Shown here one piece after another: positions 44,322-55,300 of a DNA stretch of 64,000 nt; position 1 is the stretch's first letter, and each line of letters begins with the position of its first letter. Under the pieces are notes generated by a model. The model saw only the letters and a list, made by a program, of their open reading frames with translations, did not search any database and was not told the origin of the DNA. This DNA comes from Linnemannia hyalina (Eukaryota > Mortierellomycota > Mortierellomycetes > Mortierellales > Mortierellaceae): contig JAHRHY010000014.1 of assembly GCA_019671135.1 (NCBI GenBank), positions 680,001-744,000 on the forward strand, written 5' to 3'. A program made the translations under genes and the position numbers.

Positions 44322-45332
44322 ATGCTGCAATCAAGACTCGCATTCATCGGTGGAGGCAACATGGCAGAAGCCATCCTCGGCGGCCTCCTCGCCAGCGGAT
44401 ACCCACTCTCCCAATGTGTCGTCACAGAACCCCTCCAGGCCCGCTGCGAATTCCTCCACTCCAAATACCCCGGTCTCCAAGTCCTCTCTGGTCCTCAAGC
44501 CAACTACCTCGCCGTCAACGGTTCCGAATCTGCATCCCATACCGCCGCACTTGTCGACAACGGATCCGTTCATATCAACCCTACAGCGGCTAGCGAGAGC
44601 TTCTCGCCAGCAGAGGTTGTGATCTTGGCGGTCAAACCTCAGGTCTTGAGGGGTGTCGTGACAGATCTGGGAAGCACTTTGCATCAGAGACAGCCGCTTG
44701 TTATCTCTATCGCTGCCGGGATCGAGACTTCGGCGATCGCTCGCTTCATGGCCGAAGGCGCTTCTTCAGGGTCATCAGGATCAGACGCAACAGCACCAAC
44801 ACAAATTCAGCACGAGGACCTCCCAGCCGTCATCCGCGCCATGCCCAACACCCCCGCACTCGTCAACGAAGGTGCCACCGGCCTCTACGCCACCCTCGAC
44901 ACAACCCCTGCCCAACGACTCGTTGCAGAATCCCTTCTCGGTGCCGTCTCGAAACAAGTCTCCTGGGTCGACCAAGAATCCCTCATCGACACCGTCACCG
45001 GCATTTCTGGCTCCGGTCCCGCATATTTCTTCCTGATGATGGAAGCCATGGAGGACGCCGCCGTGAAACTGGGTATGGACCGTGAGACAGCGAAGGAACT
45101 GACGATCCAGACTTGTTTGGGTGCTGCCAAGATGGCCCAGTCGAGTTCGGATGATTTGAAGACGCTGAGGGTGAAGGTGACGAGCCCTCAGGGAACCACG
45201 GATGCGGCGATCAAGACGTTTGAGCAGGGTGGATTCAGAGATTTGGTGGCTGCGAGTGTTACGGCTGCGGATTCGAGGAGCAAGAGTCTTGCGACTGAGC
45301 TCTGTGGTCCTGGCAAGGAGTCCAAGCTGTAA
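44322..45332 (+). CDS. PRO3: Pyrroline-5-carboxylate reductase (336 aa)
   Basis: This intronless gene encodes the last step of proline synthesis, the NAD(P)H-dependent reduction of pyrroline-5-carboxylate. The N-terminal Rossmann motif is RLAFIGGGNMAEAILGG. VVILAVKPQVL marks the end of the nucleotide domain, followed by ISIAAGI and VIRAMPNTPALVNEGATG. The C-terminal dimer/substrate domain has DTVTGISGSGPAYFFLMMEAMEDA and LRVKVTSPQGTTDAAI. Length is close to the family; a Ser/Gly-rich insert lies at about residue 148. The TATA box upstream suggests regulated expression. Confidence 0.97.
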   Translation: MLQSRLAFIGGGNMAEAILGGLLASGYPLSQCVVTEPLQARCEFLHSKYPGLQVLSGPQANYLAVNGSESASHTAALVDNGSVHINPTAASESFSPAEVVILAVKPQVLRGVVTDLGSTLHQRQPLVISIAAGIETSAIARFMAEGASSGSSGSDATAPTQIQHEDLPAVIRAMPNTPALVNEGATGLYATLDTTPAQRLVAESLLGAVSKQVSWVDQESLIDTVTGISGSGPAYFFLMMEAMEDAAVKLGMDRETAKELTIQTCLGAAKMAQSSSDDLKTLRVKVTSPQGTTDAAIKTFEQGGFRDLVAASVTAADSRSKSLATELCGPGKESKL

Positions 45333-45715
45333 AGAATCCTTTTTCACCACTCCACCATTCATACATACTACATCATCTCTTGACCTAAGTCAACCCTCCC
45401 TTTTCTTGTAAATAATAATAATAACCATCCTGTTCTTTCCATGCATCAGTTCGACAGTTTGACTCTACTTTGTGTGACCATTATGCAAATCAAATGGAAA
45501 CAAACGATGATTGACGTTCAAAGTGTTGACGCACTCCCGCATGAACATGCCACACTTTGTTTTTTCCTTTCTCTCCACTTCCACTCAACTCCCAATCCAC
45601 CACAAGCAACAAAAGCAGCTTCTATACAGATACCCTATTTATTGACTTACTTTTTATTTGAAAAAAAGAATAATTCTTTTTAAAGAGAAAAAAAAGAAAC
45701 AAAATCTAAAGCACT
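45333..45715. other. Tail-to-tail spacer
   Basis: This is the 3' flank of PRO3 (plus) and of the LPMO-like gene (minus). No gene is seen. Confidence 0.5.
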
Positions 45716-47117
45716 TTACTTAGTGTTCTTGGAAATTTCGGCCTTGGAGGGTCCGACACCACGGTCGTGGGACTTTCCGTCACCAGGGTAGGTGACACCG
45801 GTCTTGACGCCCTTGGCCTTGAAGTCGTACTTCTTCATCAGCTGCGAGGGCAGCTTTCCGTTCTTGACTCCCTTGATCGACACATCCGCACAGCTATGGG
45901 TTGATAGGGATGAGATGGTTAATTAAATGAATGGAGTGTAGGGAGGGATGGGATGACGGAAATAGATTTCATTCATTTTTTTCATGGCCAGCACATATCA
46001 CTCAGATAGAGAGACGAGGAAGAAGGGTTCAAAGGACAGCCTGATGAAGGGTACGACCTGCATCCTTTTTCTTTTATCTTTGCATGAGCCATTCCAAATC
46101 CAATCGTGCCTAAAAAAAACCAAAACTTACTTGTGGTAGTACTGGGGGACGAGGTTGGCAGTCCAGGACCAGGAGAACAAGCACTTGCCTAATTATTCAA
46201 AAGCAATCCCCGAAAATAGAGAGGAAGAGAACACGGGCGTTAGTAAAAAAAAAGGCAAATTGATTCGAATACATGCACCAATGAGGGAAACAATCGAGAG
46301 CCCACTTCTCAGGCGATATCTTTTTTGCATCCACCGGGGTCATGTCTATGTCCCAGGAGGGTAGGATGAAATGGAAAAAGAGAGATGCTTACCAGGCTGT
46401 GTGCAGGAGGGGACGTTGGCAGGGATTTTGACAGGCCACTCATAGTAAACTAGAACATGGAGAATCACAAACAAGAGTCTCTCGGTTAATTCATCAGTTT
46501 GTTACACGACATGGATCTCCACACACAAATGGCATAGCCTGCTTTGAGTACACAAAACAAATACAAAACGAAGCATACCATCGGGGCAGGTCTTGGTGTA
46601 GGATCCAATGACGTGGAAAGACTTTCCACCATCATACGAGAGCGAGAACTCGCACATGCCACCGCCATGACGAGCCTCGCTCATCTTGTTCTTGGGCAGC
46701 GAGTTAACGTTCTTCAACTCAGGCGTCCAGAAACGAACTGGCACCACTTGTCCCGCCTTCAAGTCTGTTCAAAATAAGAGAAAGAGAGAAAATCAAGATG
46801 GGTTGGTAAGAACAATGATTCAGAGGGGGGAGGTTGAGTGAATCAGTTGGTTGTCGTTGAAGAACGCGAATGAAGGAATCAAAGGACGTACTGGTGGTAG
46901 GACCCTTGGGGTATCCGCCGCAGGGGAACTTGAAGCCCTGGTAGTCGACAAAGACGTGGATGCGGCCGTCAAACTGCTTGGTGCCGTATCCGCCACGAGG
47001 GGTAGGGTAGAGCATGGCCATATGGGCGTCGGCCTGCTTGGGGGCCAAGAGGGCCAGGATCACCAGACCCAGGCACAAAAGCCACGAGGTCTTGAGGGTT
47101 GTCGAGAATGCTGCCAT
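45716..47117 (-). CDS. Secreted AA11-like lytic polysaccharide monooxygenase candidate (234 aa)
   Basis: Minus-strand exons are 47117-46892, 46764-46579, 46449-46393, 46188-46131 and 45893-45716, all in frame. A signal peptide (hydrophobic core LLCLGLVILALLA) ends in KQADA, so the mature protein starts with His32 (HMAMLYPTP), as required for a copper histidine brace. The second candidate His is 108 in EARHGGGMCEFSLSYDGG. The axial Tyr would lie in QYYHNCAD (about 173-177). Paired Cys, TKTCPDVYYEWPV and CLFSWSWTANL fit the immunoglobulin-like core of AA11-type enzymes that oxidise chitin. There is no separate carbohydrate-binding domain; the C-terminus is a short Lys/Gly-rich tail. Assignment to AA11 is from motif memory, and the protein could belong to a related LPMO-like family. 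It might act on the fungus's own wall or on other chitin (inference). Confidence 0.75.
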
Positions 47118-48475
47118 TTTGTTGTATGTGTTTGTTGGTTGGTTGAGAGTTGGAGGTGGAAGTAGGGAGGAAGAAATAGAAGTGTTGGATGGAGCAGTGG
47201 TGATGGAGGGAGGGAAGGGAGACAAAGGGTAAAAGGGGGGGTACCGATGATGAGGACGGTAGGAAGGAGGCGTTAAAGTGATAGAGTGACAACGAGCAAA
47301 GGAGAAAACAAAAGAAAAGGAGAGGAAAATGTCAGTCTCGGTATTTATTTAAAAGAGAATACGAAATGTCTGCCTTCCACCAGGTACTACTATCACTAGG
47401 ACCCATAACCAGGGGTGTACTGTACATGAACATGAAGGAGTGTACAGTACCATCCCTGGGGACAGTGTCCATTCTCATTCGTTGTGCTTTTTTTTGGGTT
47501 CTGGCAAAGGGCTGCAGGCAAACCTGCGCTCACATTTAGCTGAATTCATTTCATCCTGCTATTTTAGGGTCTGCCGCCCTGCCCACAAACAATGTCCACC
47601 TGCCCCTGCCTGTTGGCCCACGCCCTCACTCAAAAAAGGCTAGAACACTCTTTCTCTCACTTTTGAGTTGAAGTGCTCCAAATTGTCTTTTCTGATTGCA
47701 TTCCTTCGTACACACGCTCTCTTTTTTCTGCTTTTGAGTTAGCCTACTCAACTCGCAACCGCTATGGATATCCTTGCCCGTATGAGAGCCATTCAATTCA
47801 CCCCTGCCAGTGAGAAGAGAGAGAAAGGAGATGATCTGTTGCGAAGACATCGAGAGGGGCATGCGTTTTGTTGATTCCAAGTTGCAAACAACATGTGGAG
47901 AGAAAGCTAGAGTAGGGCAACAAGGTTGTTAATTACCCCGTCCCGAAATAGAAAACAATCCACACGACCAAGAATGTCCAGACAAACCCACAAAAAAACG
48001 ATAACGGGTGATATTTTTTTTCTTGGTCGTCGTTGCCTATTGCCAATGCTCACCATTCGGAGAAATGAGAACCCAATGGTGAATTGCAATTTCACTCTGA
48101 CAGACATTTGCAGAATCATCAATGAGTTTGAGAGAAACGCCACAACCCAAGAATGAAAGGAGCCGGATTGGAGTCGAGAGATAGAAAACGTTCAATTACA
48201 AACAAAATGAAGGGATCATGTCTCTTGTTTGAATACACGCACTGTAGTGTCTTAATTTTTCCGACCTGGTAGTCCCGGTTCCAGTGAGTGTTTCTTTGAA
48301 CGAGCCGGCATCTCCTCATCGAGCATATAGCATGGTGGGTGAGAAGAGCGTGTCTTTTATCTAGGAAACTATTTACAAACTTGCCTTTTCTACGTTATTA
48401 CGTTAATACAGCTATTGTTAAACAAAAAATTACAGTGGCCACATCCTCCTCTCTTAATGAACAACTATAGAGTGT
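47118..48475. other. Intergenic, no gene seen
   Basis: This is the upstream region of the LPMO-like gene and the 3' flank of the aquaporin gene, both minus strand. An imperfect inverted pair (TGTACTGTACATG.../GTACAGTACCA) lies at about 47417-47453. No coding exon is recognised. Confidence 0.45.
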
Positions 48476-49677
48476 TTAGTGGCGGACGTTGTTGTTGCTG
48501 TTGTTGGTAGTAGTGGCGGCAGTACCGTTAGAGCCGCGGTTGACATTGGTGGTCTGTTGGCCGTGACCGAGGTGCTCGGCGGCTGCGGCTTTGGCGCGGA
48601 CGTACTGGGCCTGGTTCTCAGCATCGATGCCGGCGTTGTACAGGTCATAGTCAAAGTAGCGGAACAGGATGTGCAACGCCGCCGCCAAAATTGCTCCGAA
48701 CAGGGGTCTAATTAGGTGTAGTTGGTAGTGGAGGGCGAGGGAGGATGGTATGTGTGAGGTGTCAGTGGTTGGTGTGTCTCGCTCTCGTGGGTTTAGAAGA
48801 GAAAAATTTCTCACTAACGCGTTTCCCATTGTTTTTTCTTTGCTTGACTGTGCATTCCCTCGTCCCTTACGAAACAACAAAAGGACCAAGAAAAATAACA
48901 TACCCGAGCCAGTAGATCCAGTGGTCTCTAGTAAAGTGACGGGCAACAACAGAGGTAGCAAAGGCACGGGCAGGGTTGATGGCCGCATTGGTGTACCGGG
49001 CTGCAAACAAGTGGCACGAAAAAAGAGCCAAACCGTAGGGGAGGGCCGACATAAAGGTCGAACGGTTCTTCTCGTGAACGACCATATGGTAGACGAAGCA
49101 CAGGATAGCGGTCAAAAAGAACTCGAGGAAGAATCCACGGGCTAACGACTGTCCGTTCATCTATTAGTTCCATATGTTATTGTAAGGGGGGAGGGAAGGA
49201 ATGTTTGTGTAAGTAGAGGAAAACAATTTTCATTTAGACTAGCCGTTCACTTCCTTTCCTTAACCCTCATAGACATCTTTTTCCAACTTCAAACGAAAGA
49301 AAACTTACGAGAGAGTTAACTTGCGTGATCATATCCGTCGATGGAGTAGTACCCTTAGCAAGTGCAACGCCCAACATTGCGCCTAACAATTGGGACACGA
49401 AATACAACACAAACCTGGGCACGGTCAAATGCCCTGTGATCAAACTCGAGAACGACACTGCCGGGTTAAAATGCGACCCGGAAATTCTGAAGAACCCCCA
49501 AGCGGTGATGACGAGACCGATACCAAAGGCAAAGGCTTTGGCGAGGTAGCCGTTGTTGTCACCAATGTCGTTGGTGACGGCGTCGGCGCCTCCGACGGCG
49601 ATGTACATGAACATGGCGGTGCCGATCAGCTCGGCGAGGGATTGGGTCAACCATCCCGAGGCAGTTGACTTTGACAT
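48476..49677 (-). CDS. Aquaporin (MIP family), 285 aa
   Basis: Minus-strand exons are 49677-49309, 49160-48904 and 48707-48476. Six hydrophobic segments and both pore motifs are present: SHFNPAVSF (Asn71) and NAAINPARAF (Asn185), the latter followed by the filter Arg188. The NPA-to-NPA spacing is 114 residues. LAELIGTAMFMYIAVGGAD is a typical first helix, and YWLGPLFGAILAAALHIL a typical sixth. The first loop motif has Phe and Ser where many aquaporins have Ile and Thr. The C-terminus is a hydrophilic Asn/Thr-rich tail, probably cytosolic. Water is the likely substrate; glycerol cannot be excluded from sequence alone. Confidence 0.93.
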
Positions 49678-50435
49678 TTTAGGTTGGTGTTTTGGTAGTT
49701 GGTTGTTGGTTAGTTTTGTTGGTGGGCGAGGGGAATGGGTCGACGTCGTATGAGTGGGAGGTAAGTGTGGGAGATTAGGTAAGTAAGGGAAGGGAATTAA
49801 TGAAAGGTAAAGAAAAGGGTAAAAGTGAAAGGGTGGAGATTAAGAGATCAAGAAGAAGGAGAAAAGCACCCTAGAAAAACAATAATGAGGAATTAGCAAG
49901 TGGTGGCGGCAGATAGAGTGGGTGGAATGACGACGCGCGTGGGGGAGGAGGGGAGGGGGGGGTGAAAGAAAATAATAATCCTTGTGAGACTGAGGCTGAT
50001 ACATTTTTTTTCTTCAGCTTCGCCGAATGACATCCGTTGCTTTTCTCCTCACGCGTGCCAAGCAGAACAGAAGAAAACCTCGGCAACGCGTCTTTGTCAT
50101 CCCGCCCAACCAAACGGGCAGGGTTTCAAAACAGGTATACGATACCCATCGTCACTCCCTGTTTCAGTATCTCAAAGTTTTTTTTTTCTCGATGGGATGA
50201 ACAAGAACGCGTCCTTTTGTTGCAAGTAAGTGACAAATAAATGGCAAGTGACCATATCATTGAAATAATGGTAGTTTTTTTGTATTTATACAAGGTTTAT
50301 TATGTTCGATATGTATGTACAAGGGAGAGGAGAGAAGGGATTATAAAGAGGAGTGGAGAGGGCAAATACTTATGTACAAAGCGGGAAAAGAAAAGAAAAG
50401 GTTATAGAGCAATCAAACACACAGAAGGGCTGCGT
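49678..50435. other. Intergenic, no gene seen
   Basis: This is the promoter side of the aquaporin gene (minus) and the 3' flank of the Zn2Cys6 gene. Homopolymer-rich; no exon is recognised. Confidence 0.45.
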
Positions 50436-52375
50436 TTATCCCTGCATGGTGTTGCTGTAGCTGGGGCGAGGCCATGGTTGCTGAGGCATACCCAAGCCTT
50501 GCATCGATCCAACCATCATGCTCGACTCCATTGGCACATCATCACTGCCAGCGGTGGTAGAAGCCGCGTTCATCAGGCTCTCCATCGCGCCAAGGGCAGC
50601 GTTGGTCGACACACCGTGATCAGCAGTCGAGGAGGTCCTTCCGGCAGCAGCAGCCACAGACATGGCTGTCATCGTCGCAGCAGCCTCCTCCGGAGTTGGC
50701 TCGTCGAACAGGTTCTCGATCCAGACGAAATCTTCACCGAGAGCATCCATCATCGTGAAGTCCTGGAACAGATCCGCATCGCTGAAGGCTGGATTCAGGT
50801 TAACCTCGGGAACTGCATAGTAGAATCCGACCTCATTGCCATCCTCGTTGGTGGTCTTGATCACAAGTGGGGGTGGGGGGCCGACTGGATTGGGCACAGC
50901 CGAAAAGTCGGCATCCGATCCCATCTGCGGCGAAGTCGAGGTTCCGACGCTGGTCCTCATTGGCTGCTGCTGCTGTTGTTGTTGTTGTTCGTGCAATTGG
51001 GTCGACATCGAGAGACTGGTATCAAAGAGGCTGGGAAGGTTGTGATGGCTGCCGCTCAATGCTCCAAAGTTGGTTTTGATGTCGAGAGAAAGCTCCAAGG
51101 GGCTGGGAGGGTGAGGCGAGTGCTGAGTAGGGCTGTGACCGCTTGGGCTGTGGAGGAGCGGGCTGGTGCTTCGGTAACCTGCCTGGAGTGACTGTTGTTG
51201 ACCGAAATTGGTGTTGATGGGTGTGAGCACATTCTGGTGGACATACAAGTTCTGCTGCTGTTGTTGATGTTGCGGTTGCTGTTGAACGTCCGATTGGTAA
51301 AGGCTGCCAAAGGTGGCGACAGAGGGCAAGGCCAGCAAGGCCGACTCGCGACGCTTATGGTATTCAATCACGTCAGTCGGGCTAAGAGGCGTTGGGCTGG
51401 GCATCGAAGTAGGGACGTTCCTGCCTTGATCCTCTGAGGGACGCTTTTGGTGGCGCGACAATGCCTGCTGCTGCTGTTGCAGTTGCAGTTGCAGCTGTTG
51501 TTGTTGTTGCTGAGGAGTCTGGCTCTGGTGAGCGTCGATCAGTGCCATGATCCTGTACTTTTGGGGACCCTGCGTTGGCGATCCAGCAGTGTTGTCGAGG
51601 TTCATGTCCTTGCTTGATCCGTCTTCGGGCTCGAATGACCTCTTAGCTCCATGAGAGGGCGATTCTGAGGAGGGCGATGAGGTCTAAATCATGTCCCATC
51701 CAATACAATGCGGTCTGATTAGGATATCATGTGTCAAAATAGAGTAGTTTCATTCTCGTGACCTTTTTAGCACCGCAACTTACAACATCCGGTACGTCTT
51801 GGTCGTTGTTGTTGTTTTGAACAGACATTAAGTCCTCTTGTTCCTCGGTCAGGCCCAGCATCTAATAGCAACAAGTCTTTGTATGAGTACACTTGTTTGT
51901 GTTCATGAAAAGATCGCCATTTGCACTGTTCCATGGAAGAAAGAGGACTTACATCCTGAGCGAGAAACGACTTGATCCTGTTGTTGTACACCAGCAAGTT
52001 GGGCTGCTTCTGGATGTATTCATACAGTGCCTGATCGAGCTCCGAGTCCATGTCGCAGATGATTGGGATCTCGATGGTCTTGAACTTGATTTCCTTCTTG
52101 CGACCACCCATGGCCTGGACGACCTTGGCGCGGCATTGGTGGCGTCCAACACAGTCTGCGATGTGGTAGAGGTGGACGGTGGGGGTGAAGGTGCAGGGGC
52201 GATCGTCTTTGGCGCAGCGCTTGCACTTGTCGCCGGGATCGGCGGTCGGGTGACGGACCTTGTCACAGGTCTTGCGATTGAGGAAGCAGTGGTCGCAGCT
52301 CTTTCTGTTGATGGCAGCAGTACTGGCCAGGCTGACGGTGGCGTCAGCGTGGAACTCGAATACTTGCATAGGCAT
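50436..52375 (-). CDS. Zn2Cys6 transcription factor with poly-Gln regions (582 aa)
   Basis: Minus-strand exons are 52375-51953, 51861-51784 and 51683-50436; all joins are in phase 0. The binuclear zinc cluster is at residues 27-61: C27-x2-C30-x6-C37, a 13-residue loop, C51-x2-C54-x6-C61. The loop is longer than in Gal4 but within the family range. After it come HIADCVGRHQCRAKVVQAMGG and a conserved-looking region FKTIEIPIICDMDSELDQALYEYI. The rest is low complexity (poly-Gln, Ser/Pro). An acidic C-terminal segment (FSDADLFQDFTMMDALGEDFVWIENLFDE) looks like an activation domain. No fungal middle-homology domain is evident. Target genes are unknown. Confidence 0.85.
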
Positions 52376-55300
52376 GCGGGAGGAATAGTTGTTTGTTGTT
52401 GAGGACTTGTTGTCGCTGGTTTGTTGGTATGGTTCCTGGTTATAGCTGTTGGACAGTGAGCGAGGAGTGGTAACTTTAAAACGGCGGAGAGCAAAAGTCA
52501 AAAGTCAAAGAAAGTTGAGTTGAGAGAAGGTGAATGAGGAGTTGTTGAAGAAAGGCGACGAAATGAGCGTCGAGTCAATATTAGAGAGTTGTTGTTGAAG
52601 AACAAGAAGGGTCGTAAACAAGGGGCGAGGGGAGAGACGTCGGCTGGTCGAGGGGTATACTGTTGTTGTGTGAATGAGTCGTTGTTGTTGAAGTGATGAT
52701 GTCAAAGACAAAAATGAGAAGAGTGAAAGATAACGAAAAGAGAGAAGGGAAACTGCACCGGAGGGCTGGCTATTTAAACACAAAGTTGCAGGAGTCCTTT
52801 GTTAACTTAATTTTCACGTCGTCACGTTTTTTCTATTCTCTTTCTTTCTTTCATTACTCTGCCACACTTGACTTGATCAATGAGTGAATCGATCAATGAT
52901 GCTTGATCATGACCCCTGTTCTAGTCCTGTTGTCGCCGTGCTCTCCCCCTTTCTCCTTTCATCCTCGTCGTTGTTCGTGGCTCACAACCAAGTGCGCCAT
53001 ATTCCTCCTCTCCCTTTTTCCCTTCATTGAACCCTTCCTTCCTTCCATGCTCCCTTTCCTTCCTTTGGTCATAATTCATTTGCTTGAACGGTCGAAACTG
53101 AAAAATAAAAATGAACGCATTTTGTGATACGATGCGAACCTGATGACCCCTTCTGCTTTTGTGTCGAAATAATTAATTCGCTCATGGAGAACGATGATTC
53201 TTCATCCTTTCCTCGATATGTGGCTGTTGTACTGTTGTCGACACACACACATCCATGGATGGCTCTGTTCAACAACGATTGTCGTTGTAAAGAGGAGTCA
53301 ATGAACGCATGACCTCTTAACAACCTTATCATCTATTTGGTGGCACCTTTCTCGTCCATTCACTGCGGGTGATATCGCAAGAAGACTGACCTTCCCAATT
53401 AGGACATTCGACCGAACACACTGCCATTTACTTTTCGACTGTGTATCCATCCATTAGTTGACTGGCTGACAGGCTGGCTGGCTGACTAGCTGACACCTTC
53501 ATGTCTCTTGACCTTGTGAACACTAATAGCCACGTTATGACGACGCTGTGTATGTCAGTGTCTTTGTGCCATCCATTCATTCCTCCCTCTCCACCCTCCA
53601 GTCAGCAAATGAAAATCATAGTTGACACCCTGCTTGCTTCGCCATCGAACATTATTCGGTAGCAACAAAATCATTATTCACCTATCCTTTCTGTCGCTTC
53701 TTGATCTATCCGCGGAGAGATTGGAAAGGACACCAGCGACCATCACAACAACACATCCATTCATTCATGCAACAAACAAAAGGAAACTATGGCAGGCACA
53801 GGGAGGAGGAGCAATTAGAATGCCCTACCCACCAACAACCGCGCCACGATATTCGAACTTTTATTCTTTCTTGGAACGAACATTAAGAAGGGGAGAGGAT
53901 CTAATCGTAGCATTTTGTCGAACCTTCCATGCCTTAACATTAACAACACCCATCAACGATCGTTACCTTAGAAGCAGCTATGGCTTCTTTGTTTTCCACA
54001 AAGTCTTCCTTCTATCCTTCCATCCTAACATCCTTGTGTCCTTCCATCCTCCACTCTTCCATTCGTCTTTTCCATTTTTTTCCTTCCCCCGTTCCATTCT
54101 ACAATGCTCTTCTTTATTTGCCTGTTAGCTTCACCATGAATTTTCTATCAAGAAGGTGAAAAAGCATGGCTCACAATTAAAAAAAACCCCTCTACCTACC
54201 CACCAGCCAATACGATAGGCTGGTTATCTTCCTTGGAACATTCGCCACACATTTAAGGCGCATACAAACATGGTCCTCCGAGGTACCCCCTTCCTTCCTT
54301 GATTTTTTTACCATGGAAACGGACCATGGAACCCTTCCAAGAAATAATCTCCCTTTCCTTCTACTCCTATTTATCCGCGAACCGCACCCCTGTGGGGGAG
54401 TACTCTCCTGTCTAAACTCTATTACAACAAGCATGGCCATGCACTAATTGTGAAAGATGAACATAGATAGGGATACGGTATGTATGCTTACAAGGAATTA
54501 AAAAACGAGGTTACCCTTGTTTTTTGTTTGTTTATCTGAGAGAGCTTTGTTTTCCCGGTCGGTTTTCGGAGGAAACGCACGCGTTCTTGTTCGTTCCTGT
54601 TGACTCATGTCCTTAGATCACGGGTTCTAGTAGAAGTGCCCATGCTTTTATTTTTGAGTTATGCCACGCGGCGCGTTACACATACCTCTCTCGCTCGAAG
54701 TTCTTGGTGTGTGAGTGAGAGGGAAGGAGGAAGAGGTGCAACAAGAAGAAGGAGCAAGCAGTAAAAAAAATCGCGCAGGGACTCTCTCCCTGTGATTGAA
54801 TCTTTATCACCTTGACCTTTTTTTCATTGTTCACAGTATGCGTCCCCACCTGGCCAGACACAAAACCCAATTGGAAGTTGAGATTTGAGGGGGTGCCCCT
54901 GTCCTATCTTTTCCTCCCCTGCGTAGCGTTTAAATGGTGCCAAGCCCTCCTCCTTTGAGCAACCGGAAAATGGGCGAAAACGCTTTGGTCACACCTGTGT
55001 ACATCCCCCATTATGTGCTATGAAATGATATAATACATCCTGGCAGTGAGGGGGAAGTAAGAGACATAACAAAAAAATACAACAGCCCAAACCTTGTTCT
55101 ATGTGGTGTCCATATTCAAAAATACTTTTTTTCTTAAAGTTGCTTCCTTCTAATGGAAGATGACCTTTTCTGTTTGACAAGAAAGCAAAAGCATGCTTGG
55201 AAAACAGGGAAGATGGTTTCTTCTCCTTTGCTCGTGAGCGCTGCACGAGAGGTAGAGGAATTGAATAGAGAGTGGCGCCCCTGTTGGTGGGTGGGTTGCT

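Noticed and set aside
53622..54128. 168-codon open frame in the gene-poor stretch
   Set aside because: Pyrimidine-rich DNA gives Phe/Ser/Leu composition; there is no domain, and no start or splice context of note.
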